From contig NZ_LARW01000104.1 in assembly GCF_000971055.1 (NCBI RefSeq), positions 1 to 59,796 of the forward strand: DNA of 59,796 bases, in the 5' to 3' direction. This stretch comes from Sphingomonas sp. SRS2. GTDB lineage: Bacteria > Pseudomonadota > Alphaproteobacteria > Sphingomonadales > Sphingomonadaceae. Within the stretch, counting starts at the first letter, position 1, and every line of letters starts with the position of its first letter. Under the pieces are notes generated by a model. That model worked only from the letters and a program-made list of their open reading frames with translations, was not told the DNA's origin and ran no database searches. Below, piece by piece: positions 8,900-17,252 of the stretch. The position numbers and the translations under genes are program-made.

Positions 8900-9460
8900 A
8901 TGGGAAGTGTCATCGATTTCGAAGGCGGCGCGGTGGCCACGCTCAAGCGGCGGATGGCCGAAGTCGAGGAAGCCAATCAGGACCTGATCGCTTTCGCGCG
9001 CGGACATAGCGGTGCGGTATCGTCGATCCATGCCGCGGTGCTGGCCGCGACCGAGGCCGACGGCCTCGACCATCTCATCCATATCGTCACCCAGGTCTGG
9101 CCCGATCTGCTCGGCCTCGACGCCGTGTCGGTCGCGCTGTTCGTGGGCGATCAGGGCTTGCGCGCCGATGCCTCGGGTATGCAGTTTGTCGAGCGCCGGA
9201 TCATCGAACGCTCGATCCTCGATATTGAGGGCGTGGTGATGCGTGGCGTCGAACGCGGCCATCCGCTGTTCGGTCCGGCGTCGGAACTGATCCGGGCCGA
9301 AGCACTGGTGCGGCTGCCCTCCGAACCGCCGCTACCGGGGGGCGTCATCGCTCTGGGCCAGCGCCGGCCGCAGGGTTTCGAGACCCGCGCCGGCTCCGAA
9401 TTGCTGGGGTTCCTCGGCGCGATGCTTTCGCGCATGATAGGGCGGTGGTTACTGCCCTGA
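8900..9460 (+). CDS. DUF484 family protein
   Basis: This 186-residue cytoplasmic protein matches the DUF484 family, which has a GAF-like fold and no settled function. It has an N-terminal coiled segment (LKRRMAEVEEANQDLIAFAR) followed by a GAF-like domain. The ATG at 8900 is preferred over a TTG at 8879 in the same frame. The 3' end overlaps xerC by 16 bases; DUF484-xerC pairing is widespread in proteobacteria and suggests coupled expression. Confidence 0.85.
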   Translation: MGSVIDFEGGAVATLKRRMAEVEEANQDLIAFARGHSGAVSSIHAAVLAATEADGLDHLIHIVTQVWPDLLGLDAVSVALFVGDQGLRADASGMQFVERRIIERSILDIEGVVMRGVERGHPLFGPASELIRAEALVRLPSEPPLPGGVIALGQRRPQGFETRAGSELLGFLGAMLSRMIGRWLLP

Positions 9461-10371
9461 ACTTGGATGATCATCCGGCCCGGACCCTCGCGGTCGATTG
9501 GGCCGGTCATCTGCGTCGCGACCGGCGGCGTTCCGAACATACTATCCGCGCTTATCTCGCCACCGCGCATCGGCTGATCGCCTTCGTCGGGCGGCATCGC
9601 GGCGAACTGGTCGATGGCCGGCTGCTGTCGAAGCTCGATCGCGGCGATCTGCGCGGCTATCTCGCCGAGCGGCGTGGCGAAGGACTGACCAATGTGTCGG
9701 CGGCGCGCGAGCTTTCGGCGGTGCGCACCTTCCTCGACTATGTCGCCGAACATGAGGGCGCGGCCAAGCCGGTCAAGGTCAAGGGACCGCGTATCAAGAA
9801 GGGCGTGCCACGCCCGATCGCTCCCGACGATATCAGCGCGATTGCCGAGGATGCCGCCGAATCCGCCAGCGAGCCATGGATCGCCGCGCGGGACGAGGCG
9901 GTGTTGCTGCTGCTCTATGGCGCGGGCCTGCGGATCGGCGAGGCGATGGCGCTGACCGGCGACATATTGCCGCTGGGCGACACGCTGATCGTCACGGGCA
10001 AGCGTGCCAAGACCCGTATGGTGCCCATGCTCGGCCCGGTCAGGGAGGCGATCGACCGCTATGTCGCGCTGTCGCCTTATGGCGCGTCGCCGGGCGAGAT
10101 ATTATTTCGGGGTGCGCGGGGCGGCCCGCTGGCTCCCGAACTGATCCGTCGGGCCGTGCAGGCCGCGCGGGTACGGCTTGGCCTTGGTGAGCGTACCACG
10201 CCGCATGCGCTGCGCCACAGTTTCGCGACGCATTTGCTCGGGCGGGGCGCTGATCTGCGCTCGCTTCAGGAACTGCTCGGCCATGCCAGCCTGTCGTCGA
10301 CCCAGGTCTACACCGGCGTCGATGCGGCGCATCTGATGGACGTCTACCGCAACGCGCATCCGAGGGCGTGA
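9445..10371 (+). CDS. xerC: Tyrosine recombinase XerC
   Basis: This 308-residue site-specific recombinase resolves chromosome dimers at dif together with XerD. It has an N-terminal SAM-like core-binding domain (about 15-105) and a catalytic domain with all expected residues: R163 (in GLRIGE), K186, H253 and R256 (HALRHSF), H279 (LLGHASL) and Y288 (TQVYT). The start is GTG at 9445, inside the DUF484 gene. Its length and its pairing with DUF484 argue for housekeeping XerC and against a phage or island integrase. Confidence 0.93.
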   Translation: MVTALNLDDHPARTLAVDWAGHLRRDRRRSEHTIRAYLATAHRLIAFVGRHRGELVDGRLLSKLDRGDLRGYLAERRGEGLTNVSAARELSAVRTFLDYVAEHEGAAKPVKVKGPRIKKGVPRPIAPDDISAIAEDAAESASEPWIAARDEAVLLLLYGAGLRIGEAMALTGDILPLGDTLIVTGKRAKTRMVPMLGPVREAIDRYVALSPYGASPGEILFRGARGGPLAPELIRRAVQAARVRLGLGERTTPHALRHSFATHLLGRGADLRSLQELLGHASLSSTQVYTGVDAAHLMDVYRNAHPRA

Positions 10372-10374
10372 CGA

Positions 10375-10890
10375 ATGACTGAGGATATTACGATCCGCCG
10401 CGTAACGCACGGTGATCTGACCGAGCTCCACGCGCTCATCGAGCGGGCCTATCGTGGCGACGAGGCCAGGTCTGGCTGGACACATGAGGCCGACATCATT
10501 CGCGAGGGTGAGCGCACCAGCCACGATATCCTCGCGGCCACGATCGACGACGACAATGAACGGCTGCTGGCCGCGATTGATGGCGGCCGCATCATCGGCT
10601 GCGTGCAGGTCAGCGATCGGGGCCATGGCACGGCCTATCTCGGGCTGCTGACGGTTGATCCGCTGATGCAGGCGGGCGGCTTGGGCAGAAGGCTTATTCA
10701 GGCGGCCGAACACATCGCGGTCGCGGCCTTTGAGGCGCATTCGATGGAGATGACCGTCATCGACCAGCGTGCCGAACTCATCGCTTATTATCAGCGGCGC
10801 GGCTATCGCCCGACCGGCGAACGCCGCGCTTTTCCGATCGAGCTCGATCCGCCGCTGACGATGGTGGTGCTGGAGAAGCCGCTGGACTAA
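10375..10890 (+). CDS. GNAT family N-acetyltransferase
   Basis: This 171-residue protein has the GNAT acetyl-CoA-dependent acyltransferase fold. Motif A is recognisable in the stretch LLTVDPLMQAGGLGRRLIQAAE, with the pyrophosphate-binding Q/RxxGxG/A signature as QAGGLG, and motif B follows in EMTVIDQRAELIAYYQRRGYRPTG. The substrate cannot be told from sequence. The start lies four bases after the xerC stop, so it is probably expressed with the DUF484-xerC unit. Confidence 0.88.
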   Translation: MTEDITIRRVTHGDLTELHALIERAYRGDEARSGWTHEADIIREGERTSHDILAATIDDDNERLLAAIDGGRIIGCVQVSDRGHGTAYLGLLTVDPLMQAGGLGRRLIQAAEHIAVAAFEAHSMEMTVIDQRAELIAYYQRRGYRPTGERRAFPIELDPPLTMVVLEKPLD

Positions 10891-10908
10891 TCCGGCGCCC
10901 GATCCGGC

Positions 10909-13900
10909 CTACTTCCTCGCCGGCACCCAGTCCGTGAAGGTCGGGCGGTCGTTGACCTTCCAGACCTGACCTTTCGAGTTGAGGAACAGCCTCTCCATCT
11001 CGCTACGCTTGAATGGGCGCGAGCCGATACGGCCGAAGACCGCGATCTGATTGCCGCTCTCGTCAACGCCGCGGTCGCGATCGAGGCCCTTCGACAGCGC
11101 CAGCGCGGGCGAGGGGGTCTTTGCCCAGGCGATCAGCTCGGGCATCGGCGCGGGCGAGAAGCCGTAGAAATTGGGCTGGCTGTCGGGCGAGGTAAGCTGG
11201 ACGACTTTCAGACCGTTACGGCCGTCGGCGACATAGGCGAATAGCGATGCGTTGGTGGTACCGACAATCACGTCCTCGGCATCGTTCATCCTGCCGTCGA
11301 AGGTTTCGCGGCGATAGAGCACCGGCTTCAGCGGGCGGGTGATGTTGACGATCACCAGCCCGTCCTGCTTCGCCGCGACATAGGCATAGGTGCGGGCGAG
11401 ATAGACGCGTCGCGCATCGGCGATCGGCAGCGTGGCCTCGGGCACCAGCACCGGCTTGTCGAGCCGGGTGACATCGATGAGCTGGAGCCCTTCTGCCGTC
11501 GTGACCCACAGATAGCGGAACTGGAGCGCCGAAGCGCGGGCGTCGCGCAGCGGCACCGTCGCCGTGAGGCGCGGCTGCTTGGGATCGCTGATGTCCACGA
11601 CGACAAGACCGGCATCGGCGGCGATGTAGGCATAATTGCCGCCCAGCGTGATGTGGCGTGCGCCGGCGAGGATGTTATTCTCGTTCCAGGTCACCGTGCG
11701 CTTGAGGAAGTTGTTGCGTGGTTCGCCGTCGTAGAATGTCTCGACATTCACGACGATCAGGCCCTCAACCGAGTCCGTCACGAAGGCGTAGCGATAGATC
11801 TCGCCCATCTTCTGCTCTTCGTTCTCCGGATAATATTTGACGATGTGGTCGTTGCGCTCGGTCGAGATCGACTGGTTGGTCGGGATCGCCACGCAGGTCG
11901 CGTTCCTGCTCTGGACATTGGCGTCATGGCCAAGCGGCGAGAAGGGCGCGGTGATGATGCGTTGCGACGTGCCCTTGTTGGCGATCGACGCGACGTCATA
12001 GATCTGGAAGCCGCCCTTGCCCTCGGCGACATACATATATTCGCCCCGAAGCTGGAGGCAGCGGGCGGCGCCACCGGTCGGGTGGTGCGTGTTCGCGAAT
12101 TCCTCGACCGAATGCGGCTCGCCGGAGAGCTTCTTGTCGAAGCGCTTGCCGCGGACCCATTCGATCAGTTCCCGGCCATGCTCCAGATGCGCCTTGAAAT
12201 AATCGGGGTAGGCGTACTTCTGGAGGTAGGAGCCGATCACTGCCTGCGGCTCATCCCATTCGGTGACGCGGATCGCCTCGATGCCCTTTTCCAGGCCGGT
12301 CCAGGCGTTCATGCCGACGAAGTTGACGAAGTTGGTGCCCAGCAGGTTGAGCTGCGCCATGATGGCGTTGTTGTCGTCCTCGTCCGACAAGTGGCAATCG
12401 GTGCACTTCTTCGTCTCGGTCTTGCGGACCGTGTGGGGGAAATGCGGCGCGAAGGCCTGGCTGGAGAAGCCGGCCGATGAGATCGGCGGCTGCTGGATGT
12501 AGATCCGCTCGCGGTTGAGGTTGGTCGAGGACAGGACGAGCGCCGAGGTCGACCGGATCGGGGCGATGATATTGCCCTTGGTCGTCTGGTGGATGCCGAG
12601 CTGATACATCTCGTCGCGCGCGACCTGCGGGTTGTAGGACGCGAAGTTGCGGGTCTCGGCCCCGTCATATTTGTGCGACGTGGTCTTCCAGTTCGCCTCG
12701 ATCGGCAAATGGCAGCCGCCGCACGACGTAGTCCAGGAAAGATGGCAGGTGAAGCAGGCCATCTTCTCGTCGCTATGCGCGCGATCGTCTTTGGCGACGC
12801 CTGCGCCCCAGGCATATTTGCCGGTTTCCTTGCCGATCTTGCCCATCAGCTTCGATCGCGCCGCCAGCGGATTGAAATAGGCGCTGGTGCGATCGACCGA
12901 TTCCTTGACCAGCGAGACCTTCCACTCGAGCTTGGGATCGACGATCGAGCGTTGGATCAGCACGCGTTCGCCGGCGGCGTCGACGGTCCACTCGAACCGG
13001 CGTTTGCCATCCTGATTGCGCAGCAGCGACAGATCGGTGCCGTTCGGCGGCGCCGCGGGACCGGAGGTGCGCAGCGTCGGGAAGGCGTCGGGCGTGCCGT
13101 GGCAATCTTTGCAGCCGATCTCGACCGCGTTGGCGACCTCGCCATAGATGAGGCCGTTGCCGTGGCTATCCTGCGAGAAATGGCAGTCAGCGCACTGCAG
13201 GCCTTTTTCGGCATGGATATCCATCATGTGGACAGCCTTGCCCTTCTGGTCGCCGACTTCCGCGAACATGCCGGTGCCGTTCTTGCGAAACTTCTCGGGA
13301 TCGTCGGGCGAAATGATGTTGCCCGAGGCATCGAGCAGATTGCCCTCGCGGTCACGCTTGTAGATCGCACGGAAGTTCCAGCCATGGCCGTGATAGTCGG
13401 CGAACTGGGTGTCCTTGGCCTTCGGGTTCACATCGTCGGCGACATTACGCAGGAAGTCGAGGTCGCTCCATTTGCCGATCGCGGCGGCCGCTTCGGGATT
13501 GCGATCGAGGACGGCGTGCCGCTCTGCGATCGTCGGATATTTTTGCTTCTCGGGCCACATCAGCGGCGCGTCGGATTCATAATCCCACATCGTGTAGCCG
13601 AGATAGCTGTTCAGGAAGATGTTGGGCTGATGCATGTGGCAGTTCATGCACTGCGCGGTCGGGATCGCCTTGGTGAAGGCGTGCTGGATCGGATGACCCT
13701 TTTCCTTCTGCGCCCCGATCGGATGCTGCGGCACGCCTTCCGCGCCATGGGCCGCCTTGTCGACGCCGTGTCCGTCATGATCGGGCGAGGGATGTCCGCC
13801 GGCTGACTTGCCATGACTACCGCCATGGCCGTCGTCCGTGGGCTCCAGCTTATCCTTGATCGTCGGATCCACCGTCGCGGTCTGACCATCGCGCCCATAT

Positions 13901-14994
13901 TTGGCGTAGGTCAGGCTGTGCTTGGGTTCGCGGTCGTTAGCATAGACGACATGGCACCCGGCGCAGCCCGAGTTGCGATAATCGCCGGGCTGATCGTTGG
14001 TGCCCATGAACCACATGAACGGATCGTTGAGGCGCGTCTTGTGGATGTTGAGCACCGGAATGGCGACGCGCAGGCCCGTGGCGGGGCCGCGGTTGGACTG
14101 TTTCAGGTCGGGACGGCCAGGCTCCTCGAGGCGCTGGATGGCGCCGAGCGAGTTGGGCAGGCCGATCTCGGCGAAGGTGCTGTTGATATTGCGGCCGCCA
14201 CGCTCGAACACCCGGAAGACGTCGCCAGGCGGGATGACATGCCAGGTCGGCAGCGGATACATGACTGGGAGGGCGCCGCGTGCCTTCTGCTCGGGGGTCA
14301 CGGTTCCTGGCGTGACTCCCGGCGACTTGATCTGCGCAGGCTGACCCGTCGACGTATAGGCCTCGCCGAAGACATAATTCTTGTAGGGAACGATGCCGTT
14401 ATTATAGGCGCCGCCGCCCCACAGCATGGCGCCCGTCGCCATCAGCGAGCGTTCGGCCGCCTGGATGATGTCGATATGGCATGAGCCACACGCCTGGCGC
14501 GCGACGCGATAGTCCGAGGGGTTCACGAAGCGGATATACTCAGGCGCTTCCTTGTTGAGCAGCGTGTAGCTCCGCTTGGGATTGGCCGAGGACGGCCAGT
14601 GCCAGCTCTGCGGATATTTGGGCAGGACATGCGCCCGGTCGCGCGTCGCGACATAGGCCTTGTCGGTCATCTTCAGATGCGAACCGACCATGACCGTGGC
14701 GTCGCCGCCATGGCAATCGACGCAGCCGAGCACGACCGCCTCGGTCTGGTGCATCGTCTTGCGATCGGTCGCGGTGTGACAGGAGACGCAGCCGGCGCTC
14801 TTCTCGTCGGCCTGGACCCATTCCTGTGTGCGCGGCGCATCGGCGAACTTCGGATAGGTCCGCGCGACGGGTTTCTCGCCTCCCGCGGCCGGCGCCGGCG
14901 TAGGGGCGGCCATGATGATGGTGACGGCGCCCGCCAGCGCCAGCGCGCTGCGAACCGCCCATCGCATCGTCATCAGTGAACCCAGAACCCGCAT
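10909..14994 (-). CDS. Decaheme c-type cytochrome fused to LVIVD repeats
   Basis: This 1361-residue exported protein has ten CXXCH heme motifs, starting at residues 69, 91, 169, 344, 449, 601, 628, 747, 758 and 864. A Sec signal peptide is predicted (about 1-37, ending near APA-A). A His/Gly/Asp-rich loop lies between hemes 4 and 5 (about 387-424). From about residue 980 to 1270 come repeated LVIVD-type units (GLIVVNV, GLVVVDI, GLQLIDV, GLVIVNI, GLKVVQL), each expected to form a beta-propeller blade. The ATG at 14994 has GAGG upstream and lies eight bases after the stop of the beta-barrel gene. It is the last gene of a four-gene cytochrome operon. Likely role (inference): electron relay at or outside the outer membrane. 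The heme region has no domain I can name beyond multiheme cytochrome c. Confidence 0.9.
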   Translation of the reverse strand: MRVLGSLMTMRWAVRSALALAGAVTIIMAAPTPAPAAGGEKPVARTYPKFADAPRTQEWVQADEKSAGCVSCHTATDRKTMHQTEAVVLGCVDCHGGDATVMVGSHLKMTDKAYVATRDRAHVLPKYPQSWHWPSSANPKRSYTLLNKEAPEYIRFVNPSDYRVARQACGSCHIDIIQAAERSLMATGAMLWGGGAYNNGIVPYKNYVFGEAYTSTGQPAQIKSPGVTPGTVTPEQKARGALPVMYPLPTWHVIPPGDVFRVFERGGRNINSTFAEIGLPNSLGAIQRLEEPGRPDLKQSNRGPATGLRVAIPVLNIHKTRLNDPFMWFMGTNDQPGDYRNSGCAGCHVVYANDREPKHSLTYAKYGRDGQTATVDPTIKDKLEPTDDGHGGSHGKSAGGHPSPDHDGHGVDKAAHGAEGVPQHPIGAQKEKGHPIQHAFTKAIPTAQCMNCHMHQPNIFLNSYLGYTMWDYESDAPLMWPEKQKYPTIAERHAVLDRNPEAAAAIGKWSDLDFLRNVADDVNPKAKDTQFADYHGHGWNFRAIYKRDREGNLLDASGNIISPDDPEKFRKNGTGMFAEVGDQKGKAVHMMDIHAEKGLQCADCHFSQDSHGNGLIYGEVANAVEIGCKDCHGTPDAFPTLRTSGPAAPPNGTDLSLLRNQDGKRRFEWTVDAAGERVLIQRSIVDPKLEWKVSLVKESVDRTSAYFNPLAARSKLMGKIGKETGKYAWGAGVAKDDRAHSDEKMACFTCHLSWTTSCGGCHLPIEANWKTTSHKYDGAETRNFASYNPQVARDEMYQLGIHQTTKGNIIAPIRSTSALVLSSTNLNRERIYIQQPPISSAGFSSQAFAPHFPHTVRKTETKKCTDCHLSDEDDNNAIMAQLNLLGTNFVNFVGMNAWTGLEKGIEAIRVTEWDEPQAVIGSYLQKYAYPDYFKAHLEHGRELIEWVRGKRFDKKLSGEPHSVEEFANTHHPTGGAARCLQLRGEYMYVAEGKGGFQIYDVASIANKGTSQRIITAPFSPLGHDANVQSRNATCVAIPTNQSISTERNDHIVKYYPENEEQKMGEIYRYAFVTDSVEGLIVVNVETFYDGEPRNNFLKRTVTWNENNILAGARHITLGGNYAYIAADAGLVVVDISDPKQPRLTATVPLRDARASALQFRYLWVTTAEGLQLIDVTRLDKPVLVPEATLPIADARRVYLARTYAYVAAKQDGLVIVNITRPLKPVLYRRETFDGRMNDAEDVIVGTTNASLFAYVADGRNGLKVVQLTSPDSQPNFYGFSPAPMPELIAWAKTPSPALALSKGLDRDRGVDESGNQIAVFGRIGSRPFKRSEMERLFLNSKGQVWKVNDRPTFTDWVPARK

Positions 14995-15002
14995 CTACGT
15001 CC

Positions 15003-17252
15003 TCAGAAAGACAGGATCGCGTTGAACAGGACCGAATAATATCGGTCGTCCCCGCGAGAATTAGCAAAAAGGTCCGAAAAGCCCTTACCCGGATCGAAGG
15101 CCGCGCCGGACAGGCGGAATACGGCGTTCTGCACCATGCTCGGACGCCATATCAGCGCCGCCGACAGGTCCCAGCCGATCGACTTGGGGATGCTGCCCTC
15201 GTTGCGCAGCTCGCGCAGCGTGGCGGTGTTCTCGAACCACAGATGGTTGAGGTTCGTCGACAGCCGCAATTGCGGCAGGATATCGAAATCGGCGCCGACG
15301 CCGAGCAGCATGGTACCCGGATTGTTGAAGTTGGACTGGCCTTCCTCCTTAGAGGTGCGCAGGTCGTTCAGTATGCCGTTGCGCGGCGCGATCGCGACGT
15401 TGATGCCGCCGCCCGCGAAGGGAACGGCCTGACGGATCCAGTAGCTGGTGTCGGCGCCTGCGAAGATCGGATTCTCGAAAATCGCCGAGAAGCCGGTTTC
15501 CTTGTTGTCCTTCGGATTGCTGTCGCCGGTCGCATAAAGGCCCGACAGCTTCACGCGGATCCAGTCGAGATCGTAGCTCAGTTCGCTCGCGGCGAAGAAG
15601 GCACGAATCTTGGCGGGCTTCGAGGTGAAGAAGCTGTTCCGGTCCTGGCCGAGCACGGCGTAGAAGCTGGTCGACGTGTTGAAGCGTTTGACGCGTCCGT
15701 CGAGGCTGTAGCCGAGATAATAGGCATCATATTCGCGCGGACGCTGGTCGCCCAGCAGCGCGGGGCGCACCGGGAAACCGTTATGGTCGAGCGTGCGATC
15801 CTTCTCGCGGTTCAGATTGACCGTGACCGATGCCTGCGACGTGAGGCCGGCGAGCGGGAAATCCTGCGCGAAGAGGTTCGCATGCAGCACATAGTCGTCG
15901 CGAGGTTTGCGAGTGACGTCGTTCAGGCCGCTATTGGTATCCTTTTCGAGCCGCCAGATGGCCTGGAGGTTGAACTGATAGCGGTTGTTGTCCCGGTTGC
16001 CGAAGAAGCGGAAGCCGAGCTGATTATCCTGGAACAGGAAGCCGCGGAAATCGAACTGGAAAGGCTGGATGCCGACGCGGATCGAATCGAAGTCGTAGCG
16101 ATCGGAACGGTTGCCGAGGTGATAATCGACGAACAGCTCCTGAAGACCCAGGAAGCTGTCGGTGCGGTGCGTGGGGCGCGACGATTCGACGTGCAGGACG
16201 CGGCGTTCCTGCACATTCACATAGTTGACCTGATAGGCGACTGCGATGCGATACTCGATATCCGGAGGCTTGTAGGCGGTCGAACCCTTGGTCAGACCCG
16301 CGCCCAGGATGAAGGTCTGCACCGCGACGAGGCTGCGGTCCCGGCCGAACTGGCCGATCGCGCCGGGATTGGTGCTGGTTTGGTCCGCAACCGGCGTCGG
16401 GAAAGAGCGGGGTTCCAGCACCGAGTCCGAGATCGCGTTGATGCCGAAGAACCAGTCGTCTCCGGTGATCGGCAGGAAGAAGGGCTTCTTGTCGATTTGA
16501 ATAGGGACGTCCGCCTTGAGCGGATTCTGGTGATAAGGATCCAGCTTTGAGTGGCAGACCGCCTGGAGGCCCGTGAAGTTCTTGTCCGGGCACAGCGCCT
16601 TGACCAGTCGCCAGCGGTCGGGGATCGGAAACTGATCGGTCGGAAACGCCTCGGGCGGCGGCGCGTTCACCGCACCGGGATTGTGCTGGACGACCGGCGC
16701 AGGAAGCTCGGCGACAAAACCGGGACGACGGCGGCCATCGATCATCGGATCGGCGACCGTGGCCCCGGGTTCGATCGCGGAAGGCACCGCGAGCAGGGCG
16801 GGGTTTCCAGTCTCGATCGCCGACGGTGCGACCGGCGCTGCGGCGGCCTGTGTCGGGAGCGGTGCGGCGGGTGTCGCCGCAGGCGCTACGGGCGCCTCGG
16901 CCTGTTCCGCGGCCTGTCCTGCGGTGCTCGCCGTCGCCACGACGATCGGTTCGTCCGGGACGACCCATATCGGGGCGACCATCGACGGTACCATCACCGC
17001 TTTCCGGTGATTTGCAGCTTTCTTCTTATTCGGCAGCCAGCTTGGCGGTGCGGCTGCGACAGGCTGCGGCACGACCGTCCCGGGCGCCATGGGCTGCGGA
17101 GGGGCGGCGGCGACGAGTTGCGCATCGGTCACATCGCTCGCGACCGGAGCATCGACCGGCGTCGCCGCAGGCTTCGTCACCGGTGCCTCTTCCGCGGCGG
17201 CGGAGGCCAGCGCGACGGCGTGCAGCAGAAGGGATGATAGCGGTGCGGACAT
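15003..17252 (-). CDS. Outer-membrane beta-barrel protein with Pro/Ala-rich N-terminus
   Basis: This 749-residue protein has an N-terminal signal (cleavage near ASA-A, residues 17-20). A low-complexity Ala/Pro/Val-rich stretch follows, to about residue 200. From about 250 to the end are alternating hydrophobic strands rich in Tyr, Phe, Asn, Asp and Arg, finishing in a C-terminal Phe (ILSF), the classic outer-membrane insertion signal. The barrel resembles alginate-export or long-chain porins more than TonB receptors (no plug or TonB box seen). Cys221 and Cys233-His234 form an odd CX11CH arrangement. The ATG overlaps the stop of the preceding lipoprotein gene (TAATG). Its position between cytochrome genes suggests a porin sheath for electron transfer. 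Inferred, not proven. Confidence 0.8.
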   Translation of the reverse strand: MSAPLSSLLLHAVALASAAAEEAPVTKPAATPVDAPVASDVTDAQLVAAAPPQPMAPGTVVPQPVAAAPPSWLPNKKKAANHRKAVMVPSMVAPIWVVPDEPIVVATASTAGQAAEQAEAPVAPAATPAAPLPTQAAAAPVAPSAIETGNPALLAVPSAIEPGATVADPMIDGRRRPGFVAELPAPVVQHNPGAVNAPPPEAFPTDQFPIPDRWRLVKALCPDKNFTGLQAVCHSKLDPYHQNPLKADVPIQIDKKPFFLPITGDDWFFGINAISDSVLEPRSFPTPVADQTSTNPGAIGQFGRDRSLVAVQTFILGAGLTKGSTAYKPPDIEYRIAVAYQVNYVNVQERRVLHVESSRPTHRTDSFLGLQELFVDYHLGNRSDRYDFDSIRVGIQPFQFDFRGFLFQDNQLGFRFFGNRDNNRYQFNLQAIWRLEKDTNSGLNDVTRKPRDDYVLHANLFAQDFPLAGLTSQASVTVNLNREKDRTLDHNGFPVRPALLGDQRPREYDAYYLGYSLDGRVKRFNTSTSFYAVLGQDRNSFFTSKPAKIRAFFAASELSYDLDWIRVKLSGLYATGDSNPKDNKETGFSAIFENPIFAGADTSYWIRQAVPFAGGGINVAIAPRNGILNDLRTSKEEGQSNFNNPGTMLLGVGADFDILPQLRLSTNLNHLWFENTATLRELRNEGSIPKSIGWDLSAALIWRPSMVQNAVFRLSGAAFDPGKGFSDLFANSRGDDRYYSVLFNAILSF

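Noticed and set aside
9445-10371. Integrase of a mobile element
   Set aside because: The tyrosine recombinase is the length of XerC, overlaps DUF484 as housekeeping xerC usually does, and has no attachment-site repeats or cargo nearby.
15663-16600. TonB-dependent receptor
   Set aside because: No TonB box or plug domain was seen; the product is a plain barrel with a low-complexity arm.
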